In this document: one piece after another, positions 23,277 through 35,261 of the stretch
How the letters are laid out: every line of letters begins with the position of its first letter
How positions within the stretch are numbered: position 1 is the first letter of the stretch
NCBI GenBank assembly: GCA_029237695.1
Contig: CM055275.1
Coordinates: 9,064,899 to 9,128,898 of the forward strand
Direction of reading: 5' to 3'
Length of the DNA: 64,000 nt
Source of the DNA: Conchocele bisecta
Lineage: Eukaryota; Mollusca; Bivalvia; Lucinida; Thyasiridae
The notes under the pieces: generated by a model
The model's input: the letters and a program-made list of their open reading frames with translations, nothing else
The model's database searches: none
What the model was told of the DNA's origin: nothing
Translations under genes and position numbers: made by a program

Positions 23277-23720
23277 AAGTGAATACATGGCGGAAAGCAG
23301 CAATTTTAATTTTTACTTCAATAGGAAATTCATTCAATAATTGGATTAATGTTCATTATCAGAAGGTATTGCCATTTGGTCATCAAAATAATGTTTTTGA
23401 CAGTTTTGTTCAGGGCAGAACAGTAAGTGAATACATGACGGAAAGCAGCAATTTTAATTTTTACTTCAATAGGAAATTCATTTAATAATTTGATTAATGT
23501 TCATTATCAGAAGGTATTGCCATTTGGTCATCAAAATAATGTTTTTGACAGTTTTGTTCAGGGCAGAACAGTAAGTGAATACATGACGGAAAGCAAGCAA
23601 TTTTAATTTTTACTTCAATAGGAAATTCATTCAATAATTGGATTAATGTTCATTATCAGAAGGTATTGCCATTTGGTCATCAAAATAATGTTTTTGACAG
23701 TTTTGTTCAGGGCAGAACAT
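23277..23720. repeat. Three 148-bp tandem repeats
   Basis: The start motif AAGTGAATACATG recurs at 23277, 23425 and 23573, an exact 148-base period, and the units are nearly identical. The homogeneity indicates recent amplification. Short frames in it are not convincing genes. 23721-24770 is AT-rich with no gene seen. Confidence 0.9.
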
Positions 23721-24774
23721 ATGAATTATAATATACTATTGGTAGGTAACATATTCATCACAGTAATATTTCACAGATTTCTACCGAAATGTAAGTACAT
23801 TTAAAGAATGAAGACCGGATGCATTCCTCAACATCGATGCCAATTGCAAAATGTTTGTTGACTCAATCAACCATTAGTTCTCACGACAGCAGTGGTTTTC
23901 TGCGTCTTCTTAAATAATTTACAACTTCACAATATACCAGATTGTTATTGATAAAATGTGTATTGCCCGATGTATATTTAACATATGAAAAAATAGTCAA
24001 ACAGGAGCATCTTCCACAAACGGAAGACATTTTCTTATGGAAATTTAACATGCGAGAAAAAGAGGTTGGAAGCAGAGGGGGAGGATTACAAAAACAAGAT
24101 TTTTTTTAATTGACTCGGAAACCGGTCTAGATAGCTTTGAAATGAGGTAAATAAGAAAACAAGTTTTATATTTTGAAAATCGGTTCACAAATAAAAAATA
24201 TTTAAAAAAAGTATATGTTTAGCCCCCATGTTAAATTCCCATAGGAACATAATTTATTCGCAATAAAATCAATATTTGATGGAATTTCATCCAAAAATCT
24301 TTTTTGGGAGGGTGACTTTTTTTGCTATGGATGAAAAACTACTTACATTTAAATATCTTTTAGATTTAAATAAATGTGTTTAATAGCCAAACGTTTGTAG
24401 GCACAAAAACGTGGAACAGACAGTAGGGATGACATGGGTAAAATATCAATACACAGAGCGCAATACATCATGATACACACATGACACTCGATTATACACC
24501 AAGAATCAAAGCCAACATAATACATTTATATTGTATATGTCAATCATTTATTTGGCTATGATTTAAGTCCGACATTTCAAACATGACATATTTTATGATT
24601 TTCAGCAAAGCATGAATTCAATGACTTCAGTGATTCATTTCGTTATGTTAAATGGCTCCAGAGAATAACTTTTAGAAGTGAATTTGAGATATTCAGATTA
24701 TTTACAGTTTGCGCATAACGCCCACCTACTAGCGCTAAAACATAGGATGGCGGATCCCTTGCTGTCATGTCTTC

Positions 24775-25085
24775 GTGTATTATCCCGTCAACACAATGCG
24801 TATGTGCCGTGAAACACGATGCCGTAAAACATTTGTTATATCCTGTCAATACGACATAATCCCTGCGTATGAATATGTGCGTTGGCTGGGATTATTTCTT
24901 TGCATTTTAAAGCCATTTGTAGGTGTTGACGGGATAAATAAAATAGTAGGTTAGTGCCGTGAATGGGAAAACATATCTGGCGCGGCACGGAAACGGGATG
25001 TGCTCGACAGAGCCTCGCCCATCCCGTTTCCTGAGAATTGCCAGATATGTTTACCCATTCACGACACTAACCTACTATTCTCTAT
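24775..25085. repeat. Foldback repeat, copy 1
   Basis: Ends in a hairpin of about 60-base arms at 24941-25081 (AATAGTAGGTTAGTGCCGTG pairing with CACTAACCTACTATT, then CGGAAACGGGATG pairing with CATCCCGTTTCC). A second copy of the whole unit lies at 28895-29187. Confidence 0.75.
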
Positions 25086-25232
25086 TTGTATCTCATTGTG
25101 ATTTGTGTTTCCTGCTGGGACTGTTGGTTTCTCGGTAGTTTATTGAAGACTAGATGTTGTTTGGCTTTCGTTGTTTTACTTGTTATACATATTTCGCGTT
25201 CTGTTGCTTTCCATTTCGGACTGCACACCGCT

Positions 25233-25464
25233 GGGGTCGTTTAACTAAACAAATTCGTACGACTAATATGTCCGTAAGTGCAAATTTAGGATCGTCTGGA
25301 AATTGCAATTGATGGATTTACATTTATTGAGCATAAGCTGCATATGCAGTCAATGCTCACTAAATGTAAATCCAAGAAAACATTGTTAATGTGAAATTTA
25401 CGAACTATCATAACTTTGCACTTACGAACATTTTAGTCGTAAGACGTTTAGTAAAACGGTCCCC
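25233..25464. repeat. Near-palindromic foldback element
   Basis: Arms of about 50 bases pair (CGACTAATATGTCCGTAAGTG with CACTTACGAACATTTTAGTCG). An inner palindrome at about 25316-25377 is centred on GCTGCATATGCAG and flanked by GGATTTACATTTA and TAAATGTAAATCC. No coding content. 25465-26129 is without a recognisable gene. Confidence 0.7.
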
Positions 25465-26129
25465 TTGTCTGGTAGAGCGATCAGGCTTCTGTAGCCGTTG
25501 ACGGTTCCTGGAGCCCCACTGTCTGTGTGTCCTGTATTGATCATGATGTATTTCGTTAGTTTCTTCTTTGTATGGGTTCATGTGTTTTCCTTTTTGTATC
25601 TGATCCTCTATTTGGTATCAAATGATCAAATATGACAGTGTGCAATGAGAGTTACAGATAAAGAAGATAAATACGTTACATTATCGATACTTTTGTTGGC
25701 TGTTGTAGAAGAGTCACCAGTCACTCTAAATAACAAGTGTTTGTCATTATCATTTTCCACATGTGCACAAACGAGGGAGATATAATGAGTAGTGCTGTAT
25801 TGGTGGAATAAAGCAAATGATATTCAACATGATCACGGATATTCATTGACAGTAATCTCTATTATGCTAGATGATATATTTCCAAAACCAGTTGGTACGT
25901 TGGAACCCCCGTTTCTGGGCAACGATTAGATATACGTTACACCTGAGCTGGCGCGCGGATTGTGGTATTCTATATTCATGACTATTATTCAATTCATCTC
26001 CTATTCCATTCACTTGACCATTGTGACCTTCAACAGATCGCTGAAACACTTTCCAGAAGCTATACAAATACCAGGTATAATAATGACGTTTGAAACATTA
26101 TGACGTCAACGTCAAAACAGCACTACTTT

Positions 26130-26240
26130 GTCATTAGAGACGTAATTTGGAACGTCTTCAGTTTGTTTATTTGGCATAAAGCTATCGCATAATACGAATA
26201 CGTAATGAAGGTAATGCGGCCGGCCAATAAAATTCGCAGC
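26130..26240. repeat. Dispersed repeat shared with 43800-43910
   Basis: Common blocks CGTAATTTGGAACGTCT, ATAATACGAATACGTAAT and TGATGCGGCC.GCCAAT-like sequence occur at both places in the same orientation. Confidence 0.5.
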
Positions 26241-26400
26241 AGGTTTTCATATGATAAACGAATTTGCAATGTTTTCGACAACGACAACAAATACGGAGAT
26301 ACACATGCGCATTTATTCGCACAATTTATTCGCACAATTTCTTCGCACATGATACATGAATAACATGCTAGTGCATTTTGATATAAAAAAAAGTTCATTC

Positions 26401-27198
26401 GTTACACATTTTGGACAGTGTCAATTTAATGTAATGCCTTTTGGAATGAAAAACTCAGCAGCTACATTTGTGAGATAAATGAAGTAAATTTTGAATTGTC
26501 TGGAAGGATTTTCAGATTCGTTTATGGATGATATTACTATATTTAGTTTAACATGGAAATATCATATGGCACATGTTCGCAAGGTGTTGGAGGTACTCGG
26601 AGAATCACATGTGACGGCAAAACCAAGTAAATGCCACTTTGGTGTTCGTCAATTGGAATTATTGGCACATACGTTTGGTAAAGGAGAAATACATCCAACG
26701 ACCGACAAAATACAAGCACTAAATTCGATTCCACGTCCAGTTACGAACAAAAAAGTCAGATCATTTATTGGAGCGATACATTTCTACAGAAAATGTATTC
26801 CTCATTTTGCAGAGATTGCAACACCACTGACAGACTTGACAACAAAACAATTACCAAACAAGTTAAAGCGGTTGGTAGAACAGGAAGAAGCATTCAGTAA
26901 ATTGAAGCAGACAGAGACATCATACCCTGTGTTAAGAAACCCTAATTTCTGAAATGACTTCATTCTGCAAACAGATGCAAGTAACAGAGCTATCGGTGCA
27001 GTGTTACAACAGTGTGATAGTGAAGACAGACACCCAGTGATGTATATTAGTAACAAACTGAACAAAAGAGAGATAGTTTACAGTACAGTTGAGAAGGGAT
27101 GCTTAGCTATTGTGAAGTCAGTACACATTTTGACTGATGAAGTGGAGTATGCTAATGTAAGAGTACAACTTCAAGGTCGTACACATCACGGGAGTTAA
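26401..27198 (+). pseudogene. Ty3/gypsy-type reverse transcriptase-RNase H relic
   Basis: One reading frame spans the region with only three stops (TAA at 26476 and 26485, TGA at 26950). It reads FGQCQFNVMPFGMKNSAATF (the PFGLxNAP-type block), then FMDDITIFS (catalytic Y/F-x-DD, about 26521-26550), then the connection domain (HVRKVLEVL, KCHFGV, FIGAIHFYRKCIPHFAEIA). RNase H follows with [14 protein letters not shown] (about 26967-27010) and [11 protein letters not shown]. Both RT aspartates and the first RNase H Asp are present. Gag, protease, integrase and LTRs are not seen, so this is a fragment. Confidence 0.85.
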
Positions 27199-28159
27199 CA
27201 ATACAATGACATATATGTTATCAAGGATATATTATTGAGACAATAACAGTAATAAATATATGAGGGTTGATACAAATGGGCATGGGGGATGTAATCAATG
27301 AATGTGATACATTTAACAGAAGTGATTAATAGGACTATAAAATGAACTTGAAAACTTACCTGGGCAAGATATGTACCGCTACAGGAGGTGTGCAAACTGA
27401 CCATTGTATTTATAATTGGCATGGGATTAAAGTGAGCGGTATTGGACTGGACACTGGATATTTGGTCAAACGTGTAGATAGATGATTTTGGAGAGCTTAT
27501 CGATCAGATGTGTTTTATATTGGGAAATATAATAAGACATATGGATAGTGTTGGATTATTGCAAGATTGGTGTAGCTGCGATGATGCAAGATGAACTGTG
27601 AAATGAGAGATTTGTGATAGATGTCTTCGCCCTTTGTGTCCGTGGTTCTGGTGATGGTTATAATGTCCGAGGTACATGCAGCGGTGGCCTGATCAAAATA
27701 TCCTAGACTGTTCTGATATCCAACATTACCAAATACATATGTGTATCAGTGTTATGAATCGTATATACGAATGATAATAGATCGGGCTATTCACTCAGCC
27801 TAGTGAAGAAGTGACAATAAACATATGTATCCTTGATATGAGAGAAAACTTGTAATTAACAGTTTTCTAACTGTCTGTTCCATGTAATGTGAGGTATAGA
27901 TGAGCATGCAATAGTATTTGAGGAAAACCTATTGGCGAACATTGAGAATGAATAATATGACAAGAGACTAGTGTGTGACACAAAGTAAATGACGAGACGA
28001 TAATTTTGTAATGTAAATTGAGTTACAAGACTATGACAATATGGATATTATGAGAGTATTATTATATATTGAATTGTGCTCTATTCCATGCCTCTTCTTT
28101 TCTCATCTTTCCTATTGACTAAAACTTTACTTGCTACTTTCTCAGTATTTTGATAATAT

Positions 28160-28560
28160 CAAGTGCTAGTAAATAAGATTTTTGGTATAACGTTATCACT
28201 ATCTTTAGGTATAACTAACTTCTACCGTGATCACATTGAAATATTAAACGATCAGAACTTGCATCAGATGGTCAATATACTGAACAGAGACAAACACATA
28301 CTAGACTTGTTCCTCACTACAAACCCTACTTTGATTAAAACAGTAACCACTCTCCCTGGCATTAGTGATCATGACATTGTACAAATCGATGTGAATGTCT
28401 CTGCATCACTCAAACCACAAACACCACGACAAATACAACTATACAAGAAAGCAAACTGGGATGCCCTCAAGCAAAATATGAGAGAGACATGATAAACACA
28501 AACTCTTACAATACCCTGGATGTCGATGATCACTGGGAGAACTTCAACGATTTTAAATTC
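28160..28560 (+). pseudogene. Non-LTR retrotransposon endonuclease C-terminus relic
   Basis: The frame contains RDKHILDLFLTTNPTLI and PGISDHDIVQIDV, the closing part of an APE-type endonuclease with its catalytic SDH motif. It is followed by a KKANWDALKQNM linker and, after a stop, DVDDHWENFNDFK, typical of the region before the RT of CR1/Jockey-like elements. RT itself is not found downstream; 28890 begins another repeat. Confidence 0.7.
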
Positions 28561-28894
28561 TCTCCCTTGAATTGAGCATGCATATGTCTTAGCGGTTGAA
28601 GTCAATGCATTACATTCCAATTCCGAGTTGTGTTTCATGCTTCGGGCTGTTGTGTCCTCCACCTGTAGTCTATTTCATCAAAATCGCTAAGCATACTTAT
28701 CTAGCTAAGTATATATTCAGGGAGTAATAACATTATGTATTTGATCATTCTGAGCTAGTGTGTCTTATGCGATCACGAACAGGCATTATCACCTGAGATA
28801 CATGACTAAAAGAGTCATCAAAAATAAGATCAGACGTGTTTTCTTGCAGTTCGGTTTAGAGATGATCCACTGTATTGCTATATTGTGTTCTCCT

Positions 28895-29187
28895 TTTATC
28901 CCGTCAACACAGTGCGTATGTGCCGTGAAACATTTGTAATATCCTGTCAATACGACCTAATCACTGCGTATGCATATGTGCGGTGACTGGGGTTATTTTT
29001 TTTTGCATTTTAAAGCCATTTGTAGGTGTTGACTGGATAAATAGAATAGTAGGTCAGTGCCGTGTATGGGAAAAACATCTGGCACGGCACGGAAACGGGA
29101 TGTGCTCGGCTGAGCCTCGCCCATTCCGTTTCCTAAGCCTTGCCAGATATGTTTTCCCATTCACGGCACTAACCTATTATTCTCTAC
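28895..29187. repeat. Foldback repeat, copy 2
   Basis: Same unit as 24775-25085, diverged, with the terminal hairpin at 29043-29187. The loop-proximal CGGAAACGGGATGTGCTCGG is conserved. Confidence 0.75.
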
Positions 29188-29412
29188 ATTGTGTTCTCCT
29201 TCTACTGTGCAGACTGTGGAGGTCCAGCGTGCAGTAATGCTCAAATTAGTGAGAACACGGGAACAAAATACAACTCAACGGCAACAACTACCTGTGAACC
29301 GGAGTTATTTTGAACCAGTAGCCGATTTCATCAAAATTGGAAAGTATTCTTATCTAACAAAGTATACTTTGATGGAGAAATTTTCAATTTAATGATTAAT
29401 TTATTAATTTTT

Positions 29413-29474
29413 AGCTCACCTGCACGACGTGCAGAAGAACTTATGGCATACCACGGCGTCGTCGGCGTCGGCGT

Positions 29475-29511
<37 letters not shown>

Positions 29512-32139
29512 CACAAACTTAACGTTTGGGTAAATGTCTTACAACTTCCGTTTCCTTTCATGGAACACCTCTTTATTTCATACATGCATTCATCAGATGA
29601 CCCTCTATCATGCTATAGCAAACCCATAACCCACCACCCAACCCTTATCTCAGGGTCAAGGATACAAACTTAGCACATTCACAAACTTAACGTTGGGGTA
29701 AATGTCTTATAACTTCTGTTTCCTTTCCTGGAACACCTTGTTATTTCATACATGCATTCTTCAGATGACCCTCTATCATGCCGTATCAAATCCATGACCC
29801 ACCACCTAACCCTTATCCCAGGGTCAAGGTCACAAACTTAGCACATTCACAGACTTAACGTTGGGCTAAATGTCTTATAACTTCTGTTTCCTTTCATGCA
29901 ACACCTTGTTATTTCATACATGCATTCCTCAGATGACCCTCTATCATGATGTAGCAAATCCATGACCCAACACCCAATCCTTACCCCAAGGTCAAGGTCA
30001 CCACCTCCGCACATTCATAAACTTAACGTTGGGGTAAATTTCTTATAACATATGTTGACTTTCATGGAACGCCTTGATATTTCTTACATGCATTCCTCAG
30101 ATGACCTTCTATCATGATGTAGTAAATCCATGACACACCACCAACCCTTATCCCAGGGTCAAGGTCACAAACTTAGCATGTTCATAAACTTAACGTTGGG
30201 GTAAATGTTGTGTACCTTCTGTTTATTTACAGGGAATGTCTTCATATTTCATACATGCATTCATCTGCTGACCCTCTATCATGCTGTAGCAAATCTACGA
30301 TCCATCACCCAACCCTTACCCCAAGGTCAATGTCACAACCTTAGCAAGTTCATAAACTTCATGTTGGGGTAAATGTTGTGTAACTTCTGTTCGTTTACAG
30401 GGAATGGATTCATCTGATGATACTCTATCGTGCTAAAAAAATCCATGACACACCGCCCATCCCTTACCCCAAGGTTAAGGTCACACACTTAGCACATTCA
30501 TAAACTTAACGTTTGTGTAAATGTCTTATAACATCTGTTTTCTTTCATGGAACGCCTTGATATTTCATTCATGCATTCCTCAGATGACCCTCTATCATGC
30601 TGTGGCAGATCCACGACTCATCGCCCAATCCTTACCCCAAGGTCAATGTCACAAACGTAGCACATTCATAAACTTCACGTTGGGGTAAATGTTGTGTAAC
30701 TTCTGTTTATTTACAGGCATTATCTTCATATTTCATACATGCATTCATCTGATGATACTCTATCGTACTATAGCAAATCAATGACCAACCTCCCACCCCT
30801 TTCCCCAAGGTCAAAGTCACAATCTTAGCACATTCATAAACTTCACGTTGGGGTAAATGTCTTATAATATCTGTTTCCTTTCATGGAACGCCTTGATATT
30901 TCATACATGCATTATTCTGATCATACTCTATTGTGCTATAGCAAATCTATGACCCACCACTTACCTCAAGGTCAAGGTCACAAACTTAGCACATTCATAA
31001 ACTTAACGTTGGGGTAAATATCTTATAACATCTGTTTCCTTTCTTGAAATGCCTTGATATTTCATACATGCATTCCTCAGATGACCCTTTATCGTGCTGT
31101 AGCAAATTCACAACCCACCACCCAACCCTTACCCCAATGTCAAGGTCACAAACTTAGCATGTTCATAAACTTAACGTTCGGGTAAATGTTGAGCATGTTC
31201 ATAAACATTAACGTTGGGATAAATGTTGTGTAACTTCTGTTTCTTTACAGGGAACGCTTTGATATTTCATACTTGCATTCATCTGATGATTCTCTATTGT
31301 GCTACAGCAAATCAATCACCCCCCCCACCCCTTTCCCCAACATCAACATCATAAACGTAACGTTGGAGTAAATGTCTTTTTATAACTTCTGTTTCTTTAC
31401 AGGGAACGCCTTGATATTTCATACATGAATTCATCTGATGATAGTCTATCATGCTATTGCAAATCCATGACCCACCCCCACTTCTTTCTCCCAAGGTCAA
31501 GGTCACAAACATAGCACATTCATACACTTAAAGTTGGGGGTAAATGTCTTATAACATATGTTTTCTTTCATGGAACGCCTTGATATTTCATGTATGCATT
31601 CATCTGATGATACTCTATTGTGCTATAGCAAAGCCATGACCCATCGCCCACACCTTACCCCAGTGTGAAGGTCACAAACTTAGCACATTCATAAACTTAA
31701 CGTTGTGGTAAATGTCTTATAACATATTTTTCCTTTCATAGACCGCCTTGATATGTCATACATGCATTCCTCAGATGACCCTCTATCATACTGTAGCAAA
31801 TCCACAACCTACCACCCAACCCTTACCTGAAGGTCACAAACTTAGCATGTTCATAAACTTAACGTTGGGGTAAATGTTGTGTAACTTCTGTTTTGTTAGC
31901 ACATTCATACATGCATTCCTCATCTGAATAGCTATCACGCTGTAGAAAATCACCAACTTAGTGCGTTCATAAATTTAACGTTTGGTTAAATTGTGTTTTG
32001 CTTCTTTTTCAGTCAAGGTCCACCGCACGCTCCTTAACCGAAGGTCAAGTTATATAATATCCATGTTTTTTATGCAACTGTGCCAAGTTGGAGTGAAGGC
32101 TGCCAACAGGCGAGCTTCGTTGTCTTCTGACAACTCTTG
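29413..32139. mobile_element. Large minisatellite-bearing element (Helentron/HINE-like)
   Basis: The 5' end has AGCTCACCTG (29413) running into the palindrome CTGCACGACGTGCAG (29420-29434), then (GGCGTC)n at 29454-29510. About fifteen units of 150-190 bases follow, with core TTCATAAACTTAACGTTGGG and AAGGTCAAGGTCAC. The 3' end has CAGGCGAGCT (32107-32116), which is the inverse of the start with one mismatch, then the stem GTTGTC..GACAAC (32119-32134) followed by TCTTG. Same architecture as 14671-16571. Confidence 0.65.
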
Positions 32140-32212
32140 TTATTATACTGAATTTATTACATTATCACAGCCATTTTGGCTGTCATAATGTAATACATTC
32201 AGTATAATAATT
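32140..32212. repeat. Imperfect 70-base palindrome
   Basis: TTATTATACTGAATTTATTA pairs with TAATACATTCAGTATAATAA around a CAGCCATTTTGGCTG centre. It directly abuts the 3' end of the preceding element. Confidence 0.75.
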
Positions 32213-32605
32213 CTGCATACTTTGAATCATCAAATATATGCAGTGGTTGGTTCTATATGAAATAATGCATTTTGGGAAAAACAAAAAGATTACTCCCTCA
32301 AAGTATACTTTGCTAGATAAGAATACTTTGCAATTTTTATGAAATCGGCTACTGATAACCCTGCTTTCGTTTAAATACCCGGCTTTTAACTATTTAAGCG
32401 CCTGTCTTTCTTTTCAACGCATTATTTTGACGTTGTTTTTTATTAGAAAATGGTGTTTCAGTTTTCTAATTATGTAATATAATGTCTAATTATATAAAGG
32501 ACAACGATACAAAAACTATGTGTAAACGGTAGTAAATCTTTCGTTTGTGCAACCAGGAACAAATCCAGACTGAAATAGCTAACCTTTAAATGTTTACCTC
32601 GTCAG

Positions 32606-32730
32606 ATCCGAAACCTATCTATGGGAGGACGGACTTTGAGGTGACGGTGACCAATATGGAATACTCGACCGCACTAGGTGACCCGACATCGGAAAGGTAC
32701 ACACAGACAGCATCGGACTTCTGCGCTGAG
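32606..32730 (+). CDS. SEA module 2, exon a
   Basis: 125 bases, same acceptor and donor positions and the same phases (1 in, 0 out) as module 1 exon a. Reads YGRTDFEVTVTNMEYSTALG, then DPTSERY..ASDFCAE. DFEVTVTN fits the SEA first strand even better than copy A. Some of the base changes between the copies are synonymous, and the frame is intact. Confidence 0.65.
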
Positions 32731-32890
32731 GTACAAACATATATGTGGCTGTGATTGTGGAGAAATTGGGCTTATGGGATTAAAGGTCCACGCTAAAAGT
32801 ACCAGCAGTTTTTGCATGTTGTAATTATTTGTTGTTAATACCTCATTTGATTCTTGCTTACAGAGATACTGTTTTATATACGTATTTATT

Positions 32891-34575
32891 GTATCCCCTG
32901 GACGAAAGTCGGGAATACTATGGATTTGACACCGTGCCGCGTCCGCCGCAGACACTTCTTGTCCGGAACATAGCTCGAACACCCTTTGAAATAATTTCAT
33001 GAAACTTCATACATGCATAGACCACGACCCAAAGGTGTGTCGCGCACAAGAATGAAAACTCTTGCATAGCTAATTGTTTAGTTATCTCCCAGACTGACCA
33101 CTAAACTGACCACTATTACAGGTAATTTATACAGGTAAATGATTATATTACATTTCCATAAACTGTGTTGACAATATTGTGGCAATATGTGGACCTGCGC
33201 AGATATGATATGTAGATAAATATAGGACTATTAAAAAAAATTCTGGGCTCCAGTAGCGAGCATTATTATTTTCAATTTTTAAACTTTTTTTTTTCCATTT
33301 TGTTTTCCATTTTTTTTCTTCAAATTCTTCTTTTTCAATTTTTGTCTAATAGCACAAGGTCGTAAGTGATATATACAGACTATTATCATATAATAAAACA
33401 ATTATTGACTAGTGAGCCATAGAATATAATCTGATATTCTATGGCTCAATAGTCAATAATTGTATAATATGTTCGGGACAGTGAAAATTGCTTTCGGGCC
33501 CAGGCTCTAGGTCAAGCCACAAATGTCCAGACTGACCACTAACTGACCACTAACTTATTACAGGTAATTTATACAGGTAGATTATTATATTACATTTCCG
33601 TAAACTGTGTTGACAATATTGTGGCAATATGTGGACCTGTGCAGATATGATATGTAGATACATATAGGACTATTAAAAAAACTTCTGGGCTCCAGTAACG
33701 AGCATTATCATTATTTATTTATTTTTTCAATTACTTTTTTCAATTTTTTTTTCAAATTGTTTTTCAATTTTTGTCTAGTAGCATAAGGTCGTAAGTGCTA
33801 TATACAGACTATTATCATATAATAAAACAATTATTGACTAGAGAGCCATATAATAGAATCTGATATTCTATGGCTCACTAGTCAATAATTGTATTCGGGC
33901 CAGTGAAAATTGCTTTCAGGCCTAGGCTCGAAGTCAAGGCGGGACAAGGCGAGGCATTTGATTCCGCGGAATTCTTTTTTACTTATCTCCCTGTGTTGTT
34001 TCATGCACTGATTTCGTGTCCGGAGCATAACTCTAACACCCTTTGGAATATTTTCATTAAACCTCACACATGAATAGACCACGACCCAAAGGTGTGTCGC
34101 GCGCAAGAATGACAACTCTTGCATTGTTATTTGTTTTGCTTATCTCCCTTTGTTGTTTCGTGCACTGATTTCGTGTCCGGAGCATAACTCGAACACCCTT
34201 TGGAATATTTTTTATTAAACTTCACACATGCATAGACGACGACCCAAAGGTGTGTCGCGCGCAAGAATGACAACTCTTGCTTTGTTAATTTCTTAGTTAT
34301 CTCCTTTTGTTGTTTCGTGCACTGATTTCGTTTCCGGAGCATAACTCGAACACCCATTGGAATATTTTATTGAAACTTCACACATGCATAGACCACGACC
34401 CTAAAGGTGTGTCACGCAAGAATGACAACTCTTGCATCGCTATTTTTTAGCTATCTCCCTATGTTTTTCCGCGCACTGATTTTGTCTCCGGAGCATAATT
34501 CGAACACCCTTTTTTCAAACTACTTGTGTACCTGAGGAGGGGGATACACATGCGCTTGTCGACAAGCGTACACTT
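32891..34575. mobile_element. Minisatellite-bearing element (Helentron/HINE-like), interrupted
   Basis: GTATCCCC (32891-32898) pairs with GGGGATAC (34540-34547). A perfect palindrome CGCTTGTCGACAAGCG lies at 34553-34568, just before the 3' end. Internal units of about 145-160 bases carry TCCGGAGCATAACTCGAACAC and CGACCCAAAGGTGTGTCGCG. The array is interrupted by a 33090-33945 tandem duplicate. It lies in the intron between SEA exons a and m of copy B, at a different point from the copy A element. Confidence 0.65.
33090..33945. repeat. Two direct copies of a hairpin-bearing unit (about 430 bp)
   Basis: Units at 33090-33525 and 33528-33945 share CAGACTGACCACTAA, ATTGTGGCAATATGTGGACC and TCTGGGCTCCAGTA blocks. 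Each ends in a long hairpin (33389-33470 and 33820-33894) with ATTATTGACTA.TGAGCCATA pairing with its inverse. T-rich runs lie between. Confidence 0.8.
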
Positions 34576-34974
34576 CGAGTTTTTATATATATTTCAAAAT
34601 TAAGTTGGAGGCCATTTTCAATTTTAAGCTCTAAAAAAATTCCCATCATTTTTGAACAATTTATAGGAGCTATTTCTTTGCTAAAATGGTTCAAGTTGAC
34701 AACCAAGGATAAAAAAAGAAGGAACATTTTAGTCACTGACTTCTCCGAAATGACCCTACTACACGTACATGTCTTGTCGCAAATATCCACAGTCATGTCC
34801 ACATGTATTCCAATGGCTGCCGTTTTCCGTTTTATTCTCCGTTGTATCCGTGTGTCTCTATTAGCACTCGATATTGGTCCATTTCACGAAAGCATTCCCT
34901 ATTTATGTGTATGTTACCTTTGGTGGAGTATATTATATTAAATAAATGCTCACTGTATTTTCTTCGTAATTCAG

Positions 34975-35045
34975 ATCGAAAAGAAGTACAATACGAGTGA
35001 CCTACTGCACAATTATATCGGATGTGAGATTACGGAATTCGAGAA
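34975..35045 (+). CDS. SEA module 2, exon m
   Basis: 71 bases after TTTTCTTCGTAATTCAG, donor AA|GTAAGA, phase 0 in and 2 out. Reads KYNTSDLLHNYIGCEITEFE. One codon longer than module 1 at its 3' end, but the splice phase is preserved. Confidence 0.65.
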
Positions 35046-35261
35046 GTAAGACACGACATTTAACATTATCTATTGCAGAAAATTGGCATTCGCAGTGTAT
35101 AAAAACCGGTAATATTTACACTGTCCTTACATTCATAATATATTATGGAAACGCCCATTCAACGTATTGCGTTTATATCCCAGTACATTACATTAGCCCC
35201 ACGTGACGTCGGGCGACGTTGTTGATTTGCTAAGGACCCGTTCTATACTTGATCATCGTTT

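Noticed and set aside
23277..23720. CRISPR-like array
   Set aside because: Units are contiguous 148-bp copies with no distinct spacers, in eukaryotic sequence.
26543..26734. Minus-strand frames over the gypsy relic
   Set aside because: Antisense to recognisable RT sequence.
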